64,000 nt of DNA. Source: Pseudomonadota bacterium (GTDB lineage Bacteria; Pseudomonadota; Alphaproteobacteria; Rhizobiales; Xanthobacteraceae). The notes under the pieces were generated by a model that saw only the letters and a program-made list of their open reading frames with translations, was not told the DNA's origin and searched no databases. Of the stretch, positions 9,255 through 18,565 are shown piece after piece. The DNA lies in the NCBI GenBank assembly GCA_023435725.1, contig JAEYRD010000116.1, positions 20,638 through 84,637 on the forward strand. Reading direction: 5' to 3'. How positions within the stretch are numbered: position 1 is the stretch's first letter; each line of letters begins with the position of its first letter. The position numbers and the translations under genes are program-made.

Positions 9255-9773
9255 TCATGCCGCTGGCGGTACAGGAGGCGGCGCCGCCGACGCCATTGCG
9301 AGCGCATCGCGCAGCCTCTGCTCTTTGGCGTCGTCGAGCGACGTCTGCAAGACCGTTCCGCCGGCGTCCTTGATTTCACGCAAGACCTTGTCCGCCGTCA
9401 TGTTCTTGACCAGCAAGAACAGGGCAGCACTTCCCGCCTCGATCTTTCCGGAGAGCTCCTTCATGAAGGCGTCATTGATGCCAAAGTCAGACAACGCGCC
9501 ACCAATGGCCCCCGAGGCCGCACCGACTGCGACTCCGATCAAAGGATTCAAGAAGACCACGCCAATCAGGAGCCCCCAGAAGCTGCCTGTGGTTGCCCCG
9601 ATAGCAGTTGTATTCACAAGTTGGTTGAGCTTGACAGTACCATCTGCGCCCTTAACCGCGATCACGGCGTCGTTGATCGTGATCAGATACTCCTTCTGGA
9701 GGGACAGAAGGCGCTGTCGAACTTCTTCTGCCTTTGCTTCAGATGGATAAACAATTACTATCAGGTCGGACAT
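9255..9773 (-). CDS. DUF1269 domain membrane protein
   Basis: 172-residue protein: N-terminal alpha/beta part (MSDLIVIVYPSEAKAEEVRQRLLSL, AVIAVKGADGTVKLNQLVN), a central glycine-rich membrane hairpin (TTGSFWGLLIGVVFLNPLIGVAVGAASGAIGGAL) and a C-terminal domain with FLLVKNMTADKVLREIKDAGGTVLQTSL. This is the DUF1269 arrangement, often a stress-linked inner-membrane protein. The start is the second of two adjacent ATG codons; GGAGATCG precedes it. It stands alone between unrelated small genes. Confidence 0.85.
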   Translation of the reverse strand: MSDLIVIVYPSEAKAEEVRQRLLSLQKEYLITINDAVIAVKGADGTVKLNQLVNTTAIGATTGSFWGLLIGVVFLNPLIGVAVGAASGAIGGALSDFGINDAFMKELSGKIEAGSAALFLLVKNMTADKVLREIKDAGGTVLQTSLDDAKEQRLRDALAMASAAPPPVPPAA

Positions 9774-9776
9774 CAC

Positions 9777-10378
9777 GATCTCCTACGTGCCATTGACGCC
9801 AAACGTTCTGTGGATCCTGAGCATTTTGTCATCGCTGACAGGTCGTCGCCTCGGCTATCCGCGCACGACCTGACGGCTCGTCGGGTACTCTAACGCCCGA
9901 CGTTCCCCGGGCCATCGGAAGAAACCCCGAGCGGCGGCACAGGGAATACCCCCGAAGAGTTGAGTGAGAACCAGGAGATTCAGTCTGCTCGCGTTGGGCG
10001 GTCGCGCCCCCTTCAAATCGCGTCGCTTCGGCGCGCTCGAAAATGTGATGACCTTGCGCTGTTGTCGACAGCTCGCAACCTCCATCGACAGCCGCTTCAG
10101 CCGTACCGCCTTTGAGCACCGCTAGGGATTCCCGCAGCGCGATCCGGTAAGGGCCCGCGCATTCAACGCTTGCGTTGAGACGATAGCGCACACCGTACAC
10201 CCACCATTCGCGAGGTTTGAGCGAACTCGCGCGCACGCCCGCTTCGATATGCTGTCCGAAGATTCTAACGCCGATTAGAAGGCACTCGACGTAGCTGGAG
10301 CGTCCGCAATGCGATCCGGCCACCGCCCAAATTCCAAGGAACGACTTGTCGCGCGCCCGGAAGCGTCCCGCTGGGGAA
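9777..10378. other. region with one unsupported open frame
   Basis: A minus-strand frame of 199 codons (9829-10428) covers most of this stretch. Its middle (YGVRYRLNASVECAGPYRIALRESLAVL) looks somewhat protein-like, but the rest is low-quality, it overlaps the DUF3551 gene and no family is recognised. I do not call it a gene. Confidence 0.35.
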
Positions 10379-10606
10379 CTAATGCTGCCGTGAAACTGCG
10401 TAGCGCGGATTGAGCCCACAACCAGCATGCGTGCCCGAAGCTGCGGCCAGACACTGCCGACGTGTCGCGAATTGGCAATTGCCGGGAAAGCCCCATCTGC
10501 GGCCTTGCAGGCAATATCTATCCGTAGACGCTGCCTGGACGTGACTTGAGAAGATTAACGGCGCAAGGCTTGCAAGCAGTGCCAACGCCTGGAGGCTGAG
10601 ACGCAT
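10379..10606 (-). CDS. DUF3551 family small exported protein
   Basis: 75 residues with a signal peptide (MRLSLQALALLASLAPLIFSSHVQA) followed by a short cysteine-containing mature part: RYCLQGRRWGFPGNCQFATRRQCLAAASGTHAGCGLNPRY. The C..G..C.FAT..QC....SG....C..NPRY pattern is DUF3551, a family abundant in Bradyrhizobium and of unknown function. GAGGAGC stands before the ATG at 10606, which fixes the start. Confidence 0.85.
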   Translation of the reverse strand: MRLSLQALALLASLAPLIFSSHVQAASTDRYCLQGRRWGFPGNCQFATRRQCLAAASGTHAGCGLNPRYAVSRQH

Positions 10607-11064
10607 TTTAAGCTCCTCTGTAGGAATGCGCGACCGCAACACCCAACCTCGACGCTCCGTCGCACAGTTGAGTTCCGCCTCGGCCAACGAATGAGCCGCG
10701 TAGCGAAGCCACAGGCTGCATTTTCATCACAGCAGCCATCGGCCTGCGAAGAAAGGTACCACGCGATCCGAGTGGACAATATAGGTAATGTCGCTGAGCC
10801 CGTTTGGAACAATCAGAACAACGTCCTTCAAGTCTAATATACGGCTGCCTAATCCTGGCATGGATTATTCGGTAAAACCGGCTATCATCCTTCGCGATCG
10901 AGATAGATACGGCTGCTCCGCGAGGCTACCCAATCGTCTTACGCGCCGGAAGCGCATTGCGAAGCCGCCAACGGTCGTGTTGCGAGATACTCGGAAATGG
11001 CAGAGCGGCAGGCTGTTCCGGTATCGCCACGACACGCCGAGCCAAATGGGAGCGGGATCAAAGC
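10607..11064. other. intergenic region upstream of the HWE kinase
   Basis: About 460 bases between divergent genes. Short overlapping frames are present without recognisable domains. I see no clear sigma-54 element, operator or repeat. Confidence 0.4.
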
Positions 11065-12459
11065 GTGACGGACGCAAGGAAGAATTCAGCTGAAAAGGAG
11101 CTGGTACCTGGCTCGCTCTTCCTTAAGCAGCCAGCGCTCCAGCTCATCTATGACACTGCGCCGATCGGACTAGCGTTCCTATCGCCGGATTGCCGCTATC
11201 TACAAGTCAACCAGCACCTGACGGAGATCTGCGGCATCTCGGTAGAAGCTCATCTGGGCCGCACCGTCCGCGAATGTGTGCCGGCCCTCGCCGATTCCGT
11301 CGAGGCGATCGTACATTCAATCATGACGACGGGCGAACCGGTAATAGGTATCGAAGTGGCCGGTCAGCGCCCCAACGAGAACGAGCATCGGGCCTGGATC
11401 ACTTATTGGCATCCCTTGCGCAACGCGCGCGGCACTATCGTCGGCGTCAACGTTGCGGCCGAAGAGATTACCCAGCGCAAACAGACCGAAGCGACGCTGC
11501 GCGAGAGCGAGCAACAGTTCCACTCGCTGTCTGATTCCATCCCGCAACTGGTCTGGATGGCAGACCATGCCGGCCGAATATTCTGGTTCAATCGGCGATG
11601 GTACGAGTACACGGGTGAAGCACGGGCTGAGGGCACCATGCACGACTGGCTGCCTCTGCTCGACCCAACACTACTGCCGCAGGTGCGGCAGGAGTGGGCA
11701 CACGCCTTGCGCAACGGTACGCCGCTAGAGTTCGAACTTCGGCTCCGCAGCCACACTGGCGCCTATCACCCATTTCTGACCCGCGCCATCCCGCTTCGCG
11801 ATGCTTGCTCGACCGTCTATCGCTGGATCGGCACCCACATAGACATTAGTGAGCAGAAGCGGCGCGAGGAGCATATCCGATTTGTCGTCGCCGAGTTGTC
11901 GCACCGCACCAAGAACCTGCTCGCCGTCGTGATGGCCGTCGCCAGGCAAACCGCGCAGTATGCTAGCGACGTGAATCAGTACCAGGAACGCTTCATAGGT
12001 CGCCTTCAGGCGCTGGCCTATTGCCATGACCTGCTTGTCAAGGACCGATGGCAGGGCGCTTCGTTTCATGACCTCGTGATGTCACAGATGAGGCCGTTTA
12101 GCGAAGCGAACTCCGGCCGCATCGACGCCGCAGGCCCACCGATCCTTCTTAAACCTGACGCAGTGCAGAATCTCGGACTGGCCTTCCACGAACTCGCAAC
12201 AAATGCCTCCAAGCACGGCGCGCTGTCCGGCCCCTGCGGCGATGTCGCCATTCAGTGGCAGGTCGATTCAGCGAGCAACCGTATCCGCGTACATTGGCGC
12301 GAAAGGAATGGGCCGGAGGTTGCGCCGCCGCGACAACACGGGTTTGGCCATGTTGTGATCGAACAAATCGTGCCGCGGGCGCTTGCCGGCAGCGGCACGC
12401 TGGAATTCGCACCCGCGGGCGTAAACTGGACTTTCGAATTCCCTAGTGAGCATACGTGA
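11065..12459 (+). CDS. PAS-PAS HWE-family sensor histidine kinase
   Basis: 464-residue soluble histidine kinase. Two PAS domains (about 25-140, with the following segment VNVAAEEITQRKQTEATLRESE, and 150-270, ending GTHIDISEQKRREE), then an HWE-type dimerisation/phospho-acceptor helix with FVVAELSHRTKNLLAVVMAVARQT and an ATPase part with HELATNASKHGALSG, HWRE and HGFGHVVIE. The conserved H of SHRTKN is the likely phosphorylated residue. The GTG at 11065 follows GGAG; an ATG at 10957 in frame is possible but adds a non-conserved stretch. No response regulator is adjacent, so the partner is unknown. Confidence 0.9.
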   Translation: MTDARKNSAEKELVPGSLFLKQPALQLIYDTAPIGLAFLSPDCRYLQVNQHLTEICGISVEAHLGRTVRECVPALADSVEAIVHSIMTTGEPVIGIEVAGQRPNENEHRAWITYWHPLRNARGTIVGVNVAAEEITQRKQTEATLRESEQQFHSLSDSIPQLVWMADHAGRIFWFNRRWYEYTGEARAEGTMHDWLPLLDPTLLPQVRQEWAHALRNGTPLEFELRLRSHTGAYHPFLTRAIPLRDACSTVYRWIGTHIDISEQKRREEHIRFVVAELSHRTKNLLAVVMAVARQTAQYASDVNQYQERFIGRLQALAYCHDLLVKDRWQGASFHDLVMSQMRPFSEANSGRIDAAGPPILLKPDAVQNLGLAFHELATNASKHGALSGPCGDVAIQWQVDSASNRIRVHWRERNGPEVAPPRQHGFGHVVIEQIVPRALAGSGTLEFAPAGVNWTFEFPSEHT

Positions 12460-12589
12460 TGCACGCGAGAGCGCGATCGGAGACACAGATTGCGACAAGA
12501 GATCGGGCCATGACGTACGGGTAGGCTACACGGCGCTATTCGCCGATGCCGACATTCATTTCTCGTCGCGATTTGAGCATTAGATTGCG

Positions 12590-12934
12590 CTAGCTTGCGG
12601 ATGCCAGTCCGATGAGATCACGCTGGTCATACTTCGCGACGAAGCCAAGGCGCAGCGCGGCGTGCGAGAGATCATACAGTGGTGCAAACGGCTGCCGATC
12701 GTAGACTTCCGGATTGCAGACCTCAATCGTGTCACCATGCAAGCGCCGAAGCCGGTCGAGCGTGGGCTCCGGCGATAGCGTTACCTGGGACGAAAGGTAG
12801 AACCGCTCGAATCCACCCTTTTGCATCGGCAATTCCATCGCCAGGCGAAACGCCCGCGCAACGTCCCGCGGATCGATATGATGATGCAGAGGGCCTCCCC
12901 CTGCTGACGACGGTCCGCCCGCCGCCGGACCACG
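12590..12934 (-). pseudogene. remnant of an NAD-dependent epimerase/dehydratase (C-terminal part only)
   Basis: The open frame reads GGPLHHHIDPRDVARAFRLAMELP, then GFERFYLSS, LDRLRRLHGDTIEV, PEVYDRQPFAPLYDLSHAALRLGF and a terminal region, which matches the C-terminal third of short-chain epimerases (HIDVRDVAxAFxLALE ... GxxRxYL). A stop lies upstream in frame at 12935 and the Rossmann nucleotide-binding half is absent, so I regard it as a decayed gene rather than a small protein. Confidence is limited because it rests on motif memory. Confidence 0.5.
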
Positions 12935-13165
12935 TTAATTCTGCGGATCCCTGGCCCGTGCGATGATCTCGGGTGCCATCTCCGGGTAGGCCGTGCTGAG
13001 AGAGGTCCTTCGGCCCGCAGTCCCAGCGGCGACCACTTCGGCCGATTCCGCAACCGACCGCTCTAGATGTTCGCAGGCGACCGCATCGAGGTCGAGATCA
13101 CCGGCATCGGCACTCTGGCCAATCGTCGACCAAACCTCAGTTGTGTTGCCCTGCGGCGCGCAGGG

Positions 13166-13190
13166 CTAGGTTGATTGCCTAGGTTGATTG
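13166..13190. repeat. short tandem repeat
   Basis: CTAGGTTGATTG occurs twice, at 13166-13177 and 13179-13190, separated by one C. It overlaps the end of the small ORF coupled to czcA. Confidence 0.8.
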
Positions 13191-13294
13191 TCATGAACAG
13201 GAGAACTGGCGCGCGAGAATGCCGGCGACATCGAAATCAATGACGTGGTGGCCGCCGAGATTGCCGCGACAACGGGCAAAACCAATCTGCTCAT
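13166..13294 (-). CDS. small coupled ORF downstream of czcA (possible remnant)
   Basis: 42 codons starting at an ATG that overlaps the czcA stop as ATGA, with GGAGG nine bases upstream. The product begins MSRLVLPVVAAISAATTSLIS, a signal- or anchor-like segment, and then ends quickly in SPVHDNQPRQST. Position and start suggest the head of a further gene of the efflux operon, possibly an adaptor protein, that was truncated; the stop lies within a short tandem repeat. Function unknown. Confidence 0.35.
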   Translation of the reverse strand: MSRLVLPVVAAISAATTSLISMSPAFSRASSPVHDNQPRQST

Positions 13295-16200
13295 GCTGAA
13301 ACCTCCAACTCCAACGGCTGCTTTACTTGGTGAACGACAGCCGCAGCGCGGCGTTCCACCCATCGGTAGATGGCCGGCAGCAACAGCAACGTCAGGACGG
13401 TCGACGACAGGACGCCGCCAATAACGACAGTGGCGAGCGGACGTTGCACTTCCGCGCCGGCGCCATGGGCGACTGCCATCGGCGCGAAGCCAATGCCCGC
13501 AACCAGCGCTGTCGACAACACCGGGCGAAGACGATCCGTAGCGGCTTGCCGAACCGCCTCGACAACGGGCAGCTTTCGCCGCAACTCGTTGATATGATCG
13601 ATCAGGACGAGGCCATTCAGCATCGCGATGCCGGAGACGGCGATGAAGCCGATGGCGGCGGTGATCGAGAACGGCATGTCAAGCAGCCATAGCGCCAGCA
13701 CGCCACCGGTGATCGCGAACGGAATGCCGGTATAGACGATGGCAGCATGACGGACGCTTCCCAGCGCCGAATAGACCAGCAGGAAGATCATCAACAACGC
13801 CGCCGGCACGACGATCATCAGACGAGCTCGGGCTGCTTCCAACTGGCGGAACTGGCCACCGAACTCGATGCGATACGATTCGGGCAGCGCAAGTTTGCCG
13901 TCGAGGCGTGCACGCGCCGCGGACACGTAACCTTCGATGTCGCTGGTGTTGAGGTTGACCATCAAGGCCGCGCGGCGTTTGGCATTGTCGTGCAGGATCG
14001 GCTCGACAGTTCTCAGCTCTTGCAGCCTTGCGACGCGCTCGAGCGGCACGAGACCGGTCGCGCCGACGCGTAGCGGAAGAGCGAGGATCGCTTTTGTGTC
14101 CCCGCGCTGGGCTTCGGGCAGGCGAATGACGATAGCGTGGCGATGTTCTCCGTCCGCGATGAAGCCGACCTCGTCGCCGCCGATCGCCGACGCGATGGCG
14201 CGGTTGATCTCGGCTGTCCCCAGTCCCAAGCGCACCATGGCGTCGTGATCGATCTCGACCACCATGCTGTCGGTGCGGCTGGCGGCCTCGAATGCGACAT
14301 TGGCGGTGCCGGGCAGGCTCTGCAATTCCTCCCGCGCCTGCGCGGCCAGCCGTTCGAGCACGTCATAGTCGTCACCGAAGATCTTGACTGACAGATCCGC
14401 GCGCGTGCCCTCCAGCATTTCGTTGAAGCGCATCTCGATTGGTTGCGCGAACAGGAACGATTGCTCGGGCGCCAGCGTGGTTGCGGCCTTTTCGACTGCC
14501 GCAACCAGTTCGCTCTTTGTGTGCGGCATGTCCGGACCTTGCGGCCATTGGTCGAGCGGCTTGTAGAAAATATAGAGATCGTTCTCGTTCGGCGGCATCG
14601 GGTCGGTCGCGACCGCGCTGGTACCGATGCGGGAGAAGGTCCTGGTCACTTGCGGGAAACGACGTAGGATTTCCTGCTCGGTTTGCTGTTCGATCGCCAG
14701 ACTGCGGTCGAGCGACATCCCGACGGGTTTGTAGACCATTGCCGTGATCGAGCCTTCATCGAGGCGCGGCGTGAACTGCGAGCCGAGCGTCAGGAACGTC
14801 GCCAATGCCACACCCAGCAAGGCTGCCGCGGAAATGAGCAGGACTGCGGGATGGCGCAGAGCAAAGTTCAAGACGGGACGGTACCCCCGGATCACGATGC
14901 CGGCCAAGCCGCCGTCATCGGTGATGTGATTGTCGGCGGTCGTGTCCGGGAGAGTTTCTTCCGCCTCGCCAGCGTCCGGCCTGTGCACCGCCCCGCTCCG
15001 TAGAAACCTGGAGCACAGCGCCGGCACAAGCGTAAAGGTGACGATCAGCGCCGCGGCCAACGCCAGCATCACGGCTTGCGCCATGGGTTGGAACAGCTTC
15101 CCCTCGACGCCGCCCAGGCTGAGCACCGGCACATAGACCAGCGCAATGATGGCAATGCCGAAGAAAACAGGCCGCGCCACGCCGCCGGCGGCTTTTACGA
15201 TCACGTGGCGGCGTTCGTCGGCTGTCAACTCGTGTCCTTTGCCCCGCTGCGCCTCGCCCAACAGACGCAATGTATTCTCCACGACGACGATCGCGCCATC
15301 GACGATCAGGCCGAAGTCGAGCGCGCCGAGGCTCATCAGATTTCCCGAGATGCCGAGCGCGTGCATGCCCGAGATCATCATCAGGAATGCCAGCGGAATG
15401 ACAGAGGTGACGATCAGCGCCGCGCGCCAGTTGCCGACGACGATCAGCAATACGACGGCGACCAGCAATGCGCCCTCGCCGAGGTTGCGCTCAACAGTCG
15501 CAATGGTGCGGTCCACCAGTTCAGAGCGATCGTACTGAACTTGAAGGATCATACCCTTGGGCAGCGCCGCGCGCAGATTCGGCAATTGCGCATCGACGCG
15601 CCGGGCAACCTCCCGGCTGTTCTGCCCGACCAGCATCATCACCGTGCCGAGCACGGTTTCCTTGCCGTTGGTGGTCGCCGCACCGTCCCGCGGCGCATGG
15701 CCGATGGTCACGGTGGCGAGATCGCCCACCGTCAGCGGCCGCACACCGCCAGCGAATTTCACGGGCAATGCACGGATCATCTCGGACGTCGTGACGCGCG
15801 CTTCGGTCCGGACCGTGAAGCGCTGGCCGTTCCTGGTGATGGTCCCGCCGCCGGCATTGGCGACATTGGCGCCGACAGCCTGGCCCAGCTCGCTCGGCGT
15901 GATGCCTGCTGCTGTCAGCCTTTTCAGATCTGGCTCGATGACAAACTGACGTTCGAGGCCGCCGTTGGAATTGACGTCGGCGACGCCCTGGATCGCGCGT
16001 AGCATCGGCCGCACGATGTATTCCTGAGCCTCGAACAGCTCCATCAATTGCTGCTGCTCGTCCACGCCGGACGGCGGCTGCGCCCATTCGAGCGTGTAGT
16101 ACCAGATCTCGCCAAGCCCGGTGGTGATCGGTGCGAGGCGCGGCGACGATCCGGCAGGCAGCGCGTCGCGCGCCGCCGCAAGTCTCTCGTTGACGAGTTG

Positions 16201-16521
16201 GCGCGCGCGAAGCTGGTCGGTACCATCCTCATAGATCAGCGTGACCTGCGATAATCCGGTCTTGGTGAGCGATCGCATTTCGCGCAGGCCCGGCTGGCCA
16301 GCCATGCTGCGCTCGATGGGCAGCGTCACGAGACGTTCGATCTCCTCCGGCGCCAGGGCCGGAACGGTCGTATTGATCTGCACCTGCACACCCGTGATGT
16401 CGGGGATGGCATCGATTTGCAGATTCAAGAAAGACCAGATCCCAAGACCGCCAATCAGCAAGGCGATGATCATGATCGTGAACGGTCGGCCGGTTGTCCA
16501 TTCCAGAAGCCGGCGCGTCAT
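13291..16521 (-). CDS. czcA: heavy-metal efflux RND permease (CzcA/CusA family)
   Basis: 1076-residue inner-membrane proton/metal antiporter. The start MTRRLLEWTTGRPFTIMII opens TM1; two large periplasmic loops follow. TM4 carries GALDFGLIVDGAIVVVEN, the HME-RND signature with its conserved acidic residues; VSGIAMLNGLVLIDHINELRR marks the second half. The ATG at 16521 overlaps the czcC stop (ATGA), so the longer frame upstream is discounted. It works with the outer-membrane factor encoded just upstream and should be controlled by the divergent two-component system. No membrane-fusion protein gene lies in the operon, which is odd for this family. Metal specificity is not readable. Confidence 0.9.
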   Translation of the reverse strand: MTRRLLEWTTGRPFTIMIIALLIGGLGIWSFLNLQIDAIPDITGVQVQINTTVPALAPEEIERLVTLPIERSMAGQPGLREMRSLTKTGLSQVTLIYEDGTDQLRARQLVNERLAAARDALPAGSSPRLAPITTGLGEIWYYTLEWAQPPSGVDEQQQLMELFEAQEYIVRPMLRAIQGVADVNSNGGLERQFVIEPDLKRLTAAGITPSELGQAVGANVANAGGGTITRNGQRFTVRTEARVTTSEMIRALPVKFAGGVRPLTVGDLATVTIGHAPRDGAATTNGKETVLGTVMMLVGQNSREVARRVDAQLPNLRAALPKGMILQVQYDRSELVDRTIATVERNLGEGALLVAVVLLIVVGNWRAALIVTSVIPLAFLMMISGMHALGISGNLMSLGALDFGLIVDGAIVVVENTLRLLGEAQRGKGHELTADERRHVIVKAAGGVARPVFFGIAIIALVYVPVLSLGGVEGKLFQPMAQAVMLALAAALIVTFTLVPALCSRFLRSGAVHRPDAGEAEETLPDTTADNHITDDGGLAGIVIRGYRPVLNFALRHPAVLLISAAALLGVALATFLTLGSQFTPRLDEGSITAMVYKPVGMSLDRSLAIEQQTEQEILRRFPQVTRTFSRIGTSAVATDPMPPNENDLYIFYKPLDQWPQGPDMPHTKSELVAAVEKAATTLAPEQSFLFAQPIEMRFNEMLEGTRADLSVKIFGDDYDVLERLAAQAREELQSLPGTANVAFEAASRTDSMVVEIDHDAMVRLGLGTAEINRAIASAIGGDEVGFIADGEHRHAIVIRLPEAQRGDTKAILALPLRVGATGLVPLERVARLQELRTVEPILHDNAKRRAALMVNLNTSDIEGYVSAARARLDGKLALPESYRIEFGGQFRQLEAARARLMIVVPAALLMIFLLVYSALGSVRHAAIVYTGIPFAITGGVLALWLLDMPFSITAAIGFIAVSGIAMLNGLVLIDHINELRRKLPVVEAVRQAATDRLRPVLSTALVAGIGFAPMAVAHGAGAEVQRPLATVVIGGVLSSTVLTLLLLPAIYRWVERRAAAVVHQVKQPLELEVSA

Positions 16522-17792
16522 CGGGATACGCCATCGAAGCTGTAACCCCCATTGAGCGCGCGAAGCTGCAGCATCGCCTCCATGGCCTCGCGCCGCGTGT
16601 CGAGCAAGGCTGATAGCGCATCCAGGTACTGGCGCTGCATCTCGACGTAAGTTGCGACCGGGATCGCCCCCTGGCGATAGCTGACGTCGGCGGCGGCGGC
16701 CGCGGCCGCGAATTTCTCCGCCGCCGATGCAGGCCAAGTCGCAAGCACCCGACGCTTTGTTTCGTAATTGGCCGCCTGCTCATAGACCTGCCTGATGATC
16801 CGCCGGCTGACGGCGAGCAGGGCCGCATCGCCCTGAGACTGTCGGCTCAACTCCTGCGCGACGCCGGCAGCCTGCCCGTTCCAGAGCGGCAACGTGGTTG
16901 TCAGCCGCACACCGAAATTGGTCTCGCGACTATCCGACTTCGCCTGATTGAAGTAAGGACCTATCGAGACATTTGGTATACGTGCTGCTCGCGCAAGATC
17001 AACGCGCAGACCTTGCTGCTGCAATTGCGCGCGCAGCGACTGAATCTCGAAATTGTTGATGCCGGCTTGCTGCACCATGCGTTCGGTCGACGGAAGGCTG
17101 GGCAGCGTGACATCGGGCGGAGCGATGCGGATTCGCACTTTAAGTGATGCACCGCGAAGCTGGTTCAACTCATATATGATCGCATTGGCCTCTGAATCCG
17201 CAAGCGCGGCGCTGCGCTCGGCCGTGATGGCGCCCGCATCCAGAATGGTCGCGTCCAGCACGGACGCGACACCGGCCGGATCGCGTTGCTCGACGACCCG
17301 TGCAAGCCCCCGCATCCGCACTGCGACGTCGCGCGCGGCCACGGCCTTCTGCTCGGCTGCGAACAAGGCATATCCCAGGGAACGCGCCCGGCTCGTCAGC
17401 GTTGCGTCGAATTGCGCAAGACCGATCCGCGCGAGCGCAATCTGACGCTCGGCAATGGCGCGACGGAGAGCCCCGCGCCCGGCAAAGTCGAGCGGCTGCA
17501 TGATCGACACGCCATAGGTCGGCCCGGCACCTTTTGGCTCGCCTGTCAAGCCGTCGGCCATCCGGCGTTCGCCCAACTCAAACCCCATTTCCGGATCCGG
17601 CAGACGATCCGATGCATCGCGTTCAGCCCCGGCAAGCCCGATCTGTTGGAAATAGAAGCGTCGCTCAGGGTTGCTCGTGACGACCGTGGCAGCGAGTGCA
17701 TCGATCGACAGCACCGCCGCCTGCTGCGCGCATGCTGGAGCGGCCAAGACAATCGTTAACATGCGAACGATTATCAGGAGCAATTTTGGCAT
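16518..17792 (-). CDS. czcC: TolC-like outer-membrane efflux factor (CzcC family)
   Basis: 424-residue outer-membrane channel subunit. It has a signal peptide (LLLIIVRMLTIVLAAPACAQ) and two similar halves rich in long coiled helices, with the OEP features SYRQGAIPVATYVEMQRQYLDA near the end and DPEMGFELG / GVSIMQPLDFAGR near the start. ATG codons at 17807 and 17792 are both possible; the second gives the shorter signal peptide. It is the first gene of the efflux operon and is coupled to czcA. It should form the trans-envelope exit duct of the RND pump. Confidence 0.85.
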   Translation of the reverse strand: MPKLLLIIVRMLTIVLAAPACAQQAAVLSIDALAATVVTSNPERRFYFQQIGLAGAERDASDRLPDPEMGFELGERRMADGLTGEPKGAGPTYGVSIMQPLDFAGRGALRRAIAERQIALARIGLAQFDATLTSRARSLGYALFAAEQKAVAARDVAVRMRGLARVVEQRDPAGVASVLDATILDAGAITAERSAALADSEANAIIYELNQLRGASLKVRIRIAPPDVTLPSLPSTERMVQQAGINNFEIQSLRAQLQQQGLRVDLARAARIPNVSIGPYFNQAKSDSRETNFGVRLTTTLPLWNGQAAGVAQELSRQSQGDAALLAVSRRIIRQVYEQAANYETKRRVLATWPASAAEKFAAAAAAADVSYRQGAIPVATYVEMQRQYLDALSALLDTRREAMEAMLQLRALNGGYSFDGVSR

Positions 17793-17911
17793 TGGCGCGG
17801 GTCTCAAGACTGACTTCTGGGCGCCTGAGTGGCACGCTAATCTGAACGGAAGCTGTCAGCGCAAATGCAGGTTGATCCGGTATCGAACTGCAGTAACCAG
17901 GAGACTGAGCC

Positions 17912-18565
17912 ATTCGCATTCTTCTTGTCGAGGACGATCACGACATTGGCACCCGCCTGAAGGAGGGGTTGGCCGGCTTCGGCTTTGTCGTCGAGCATGT
18001 GGAGGATGGCGAGCAGGCCCTTTCCTTCGCAGTCCACGAACAATTTGATGCGATCGTTCTCGATCTCGGCTTGCCCGCTTTGCCCGGCATCGAGGTCCTG
18101 CGCGGTTTGCGGCGCGCCGGGTCCGCCACCCCTGTCCTGATCCTGACGGCGCGCAGTAGTTGGACTGAGAAGGTCGAGGGTCTCAACGCAGGGGCCGACG
18201 ACTATGTGGCGAAGCCCTTTCACGTTGACGAAATCGCGGCGCGCCTTCGCGCGCTGATGCGGCGCGTCGCGGGCCAGGCGACGTCCGAATTGCGCCACCG
18301 AGACATCCTGCTCGATCCGGTCGCCGGCACCGCCAATGTCGCCGGCCAGCCGATCGACCTGACGGCACAGGAATTCCGGCTGCTGCACCTTTTTCTGCAC
18401 CGGGTCGGTCGCGTCGTGACACAAGCCGAACTGCTCGACCATCTCTACGGTCTGAACGAGGAGCGCAGCTCGAACACGATAGAGGTTTATGTCGGTCGAC
18501 TGCGACGCAAACTCGGACGCGATACCATCACGACGCTGCGCGGCCTGGGCTACAGGTTCGGTTGA
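17912..18565 (+). CDS. OmpR/PhoB-family response regulator, apparent AUU start
   Basis: 217 residues: receiver domain (RILLVEDDHDIG acidic pocket, VLDLGLPALPG with phospho-acceptor D, ILTARS, DYVAKPF with K) and a winged-helix DNA-binding domain (DLTAQEFRLLHLFL, VEVYVGRLRRKLG type, TLRGLGYRFG). The frame is closed by TGA two codons before an ATT codon at 17912, and AGGAG stands eight bases before that ATT. The next usable start (TTG, 17969) would remove strand beta-1 and the acidic pocket. So translation most likely begins at AUU, a rare start. It overlaps the sensor kinase gene and is divergent from czcCA, its likely target. Confidence 0.85.
   Translation: MRILLVEDDHDIGTRLKEGLAGFGFVVEHVEDGEQALSFAVHEQFDAIVLDLGLPALPGIEVLRGLRRAGSATPVLILTARSSWTEKVEGLNAGADDYVAKPFHVDEIAARLRALMRRVAGQATSELRHRDILLDPVAGTANVAGQPIDLTAQEFRLLHLFLHRVGRVVTQAELLDHLYGLNEERSSNTIEVYVGRLRRKLGRDTITTLRGLGYRFG

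Noticed and set aside
9673..9686. TTGAT-CGTG-ATCAG, an FNR/FixK-like box
   Set aside because: It lies inside the DUF1269 coding region, not upstream of a gene, and is one base off; probably chance.
9829..10428. 199-codon minus-strand open frame
   Set aside because: No family, overlap with the DUF3551 gene and no good start; not called a gene.
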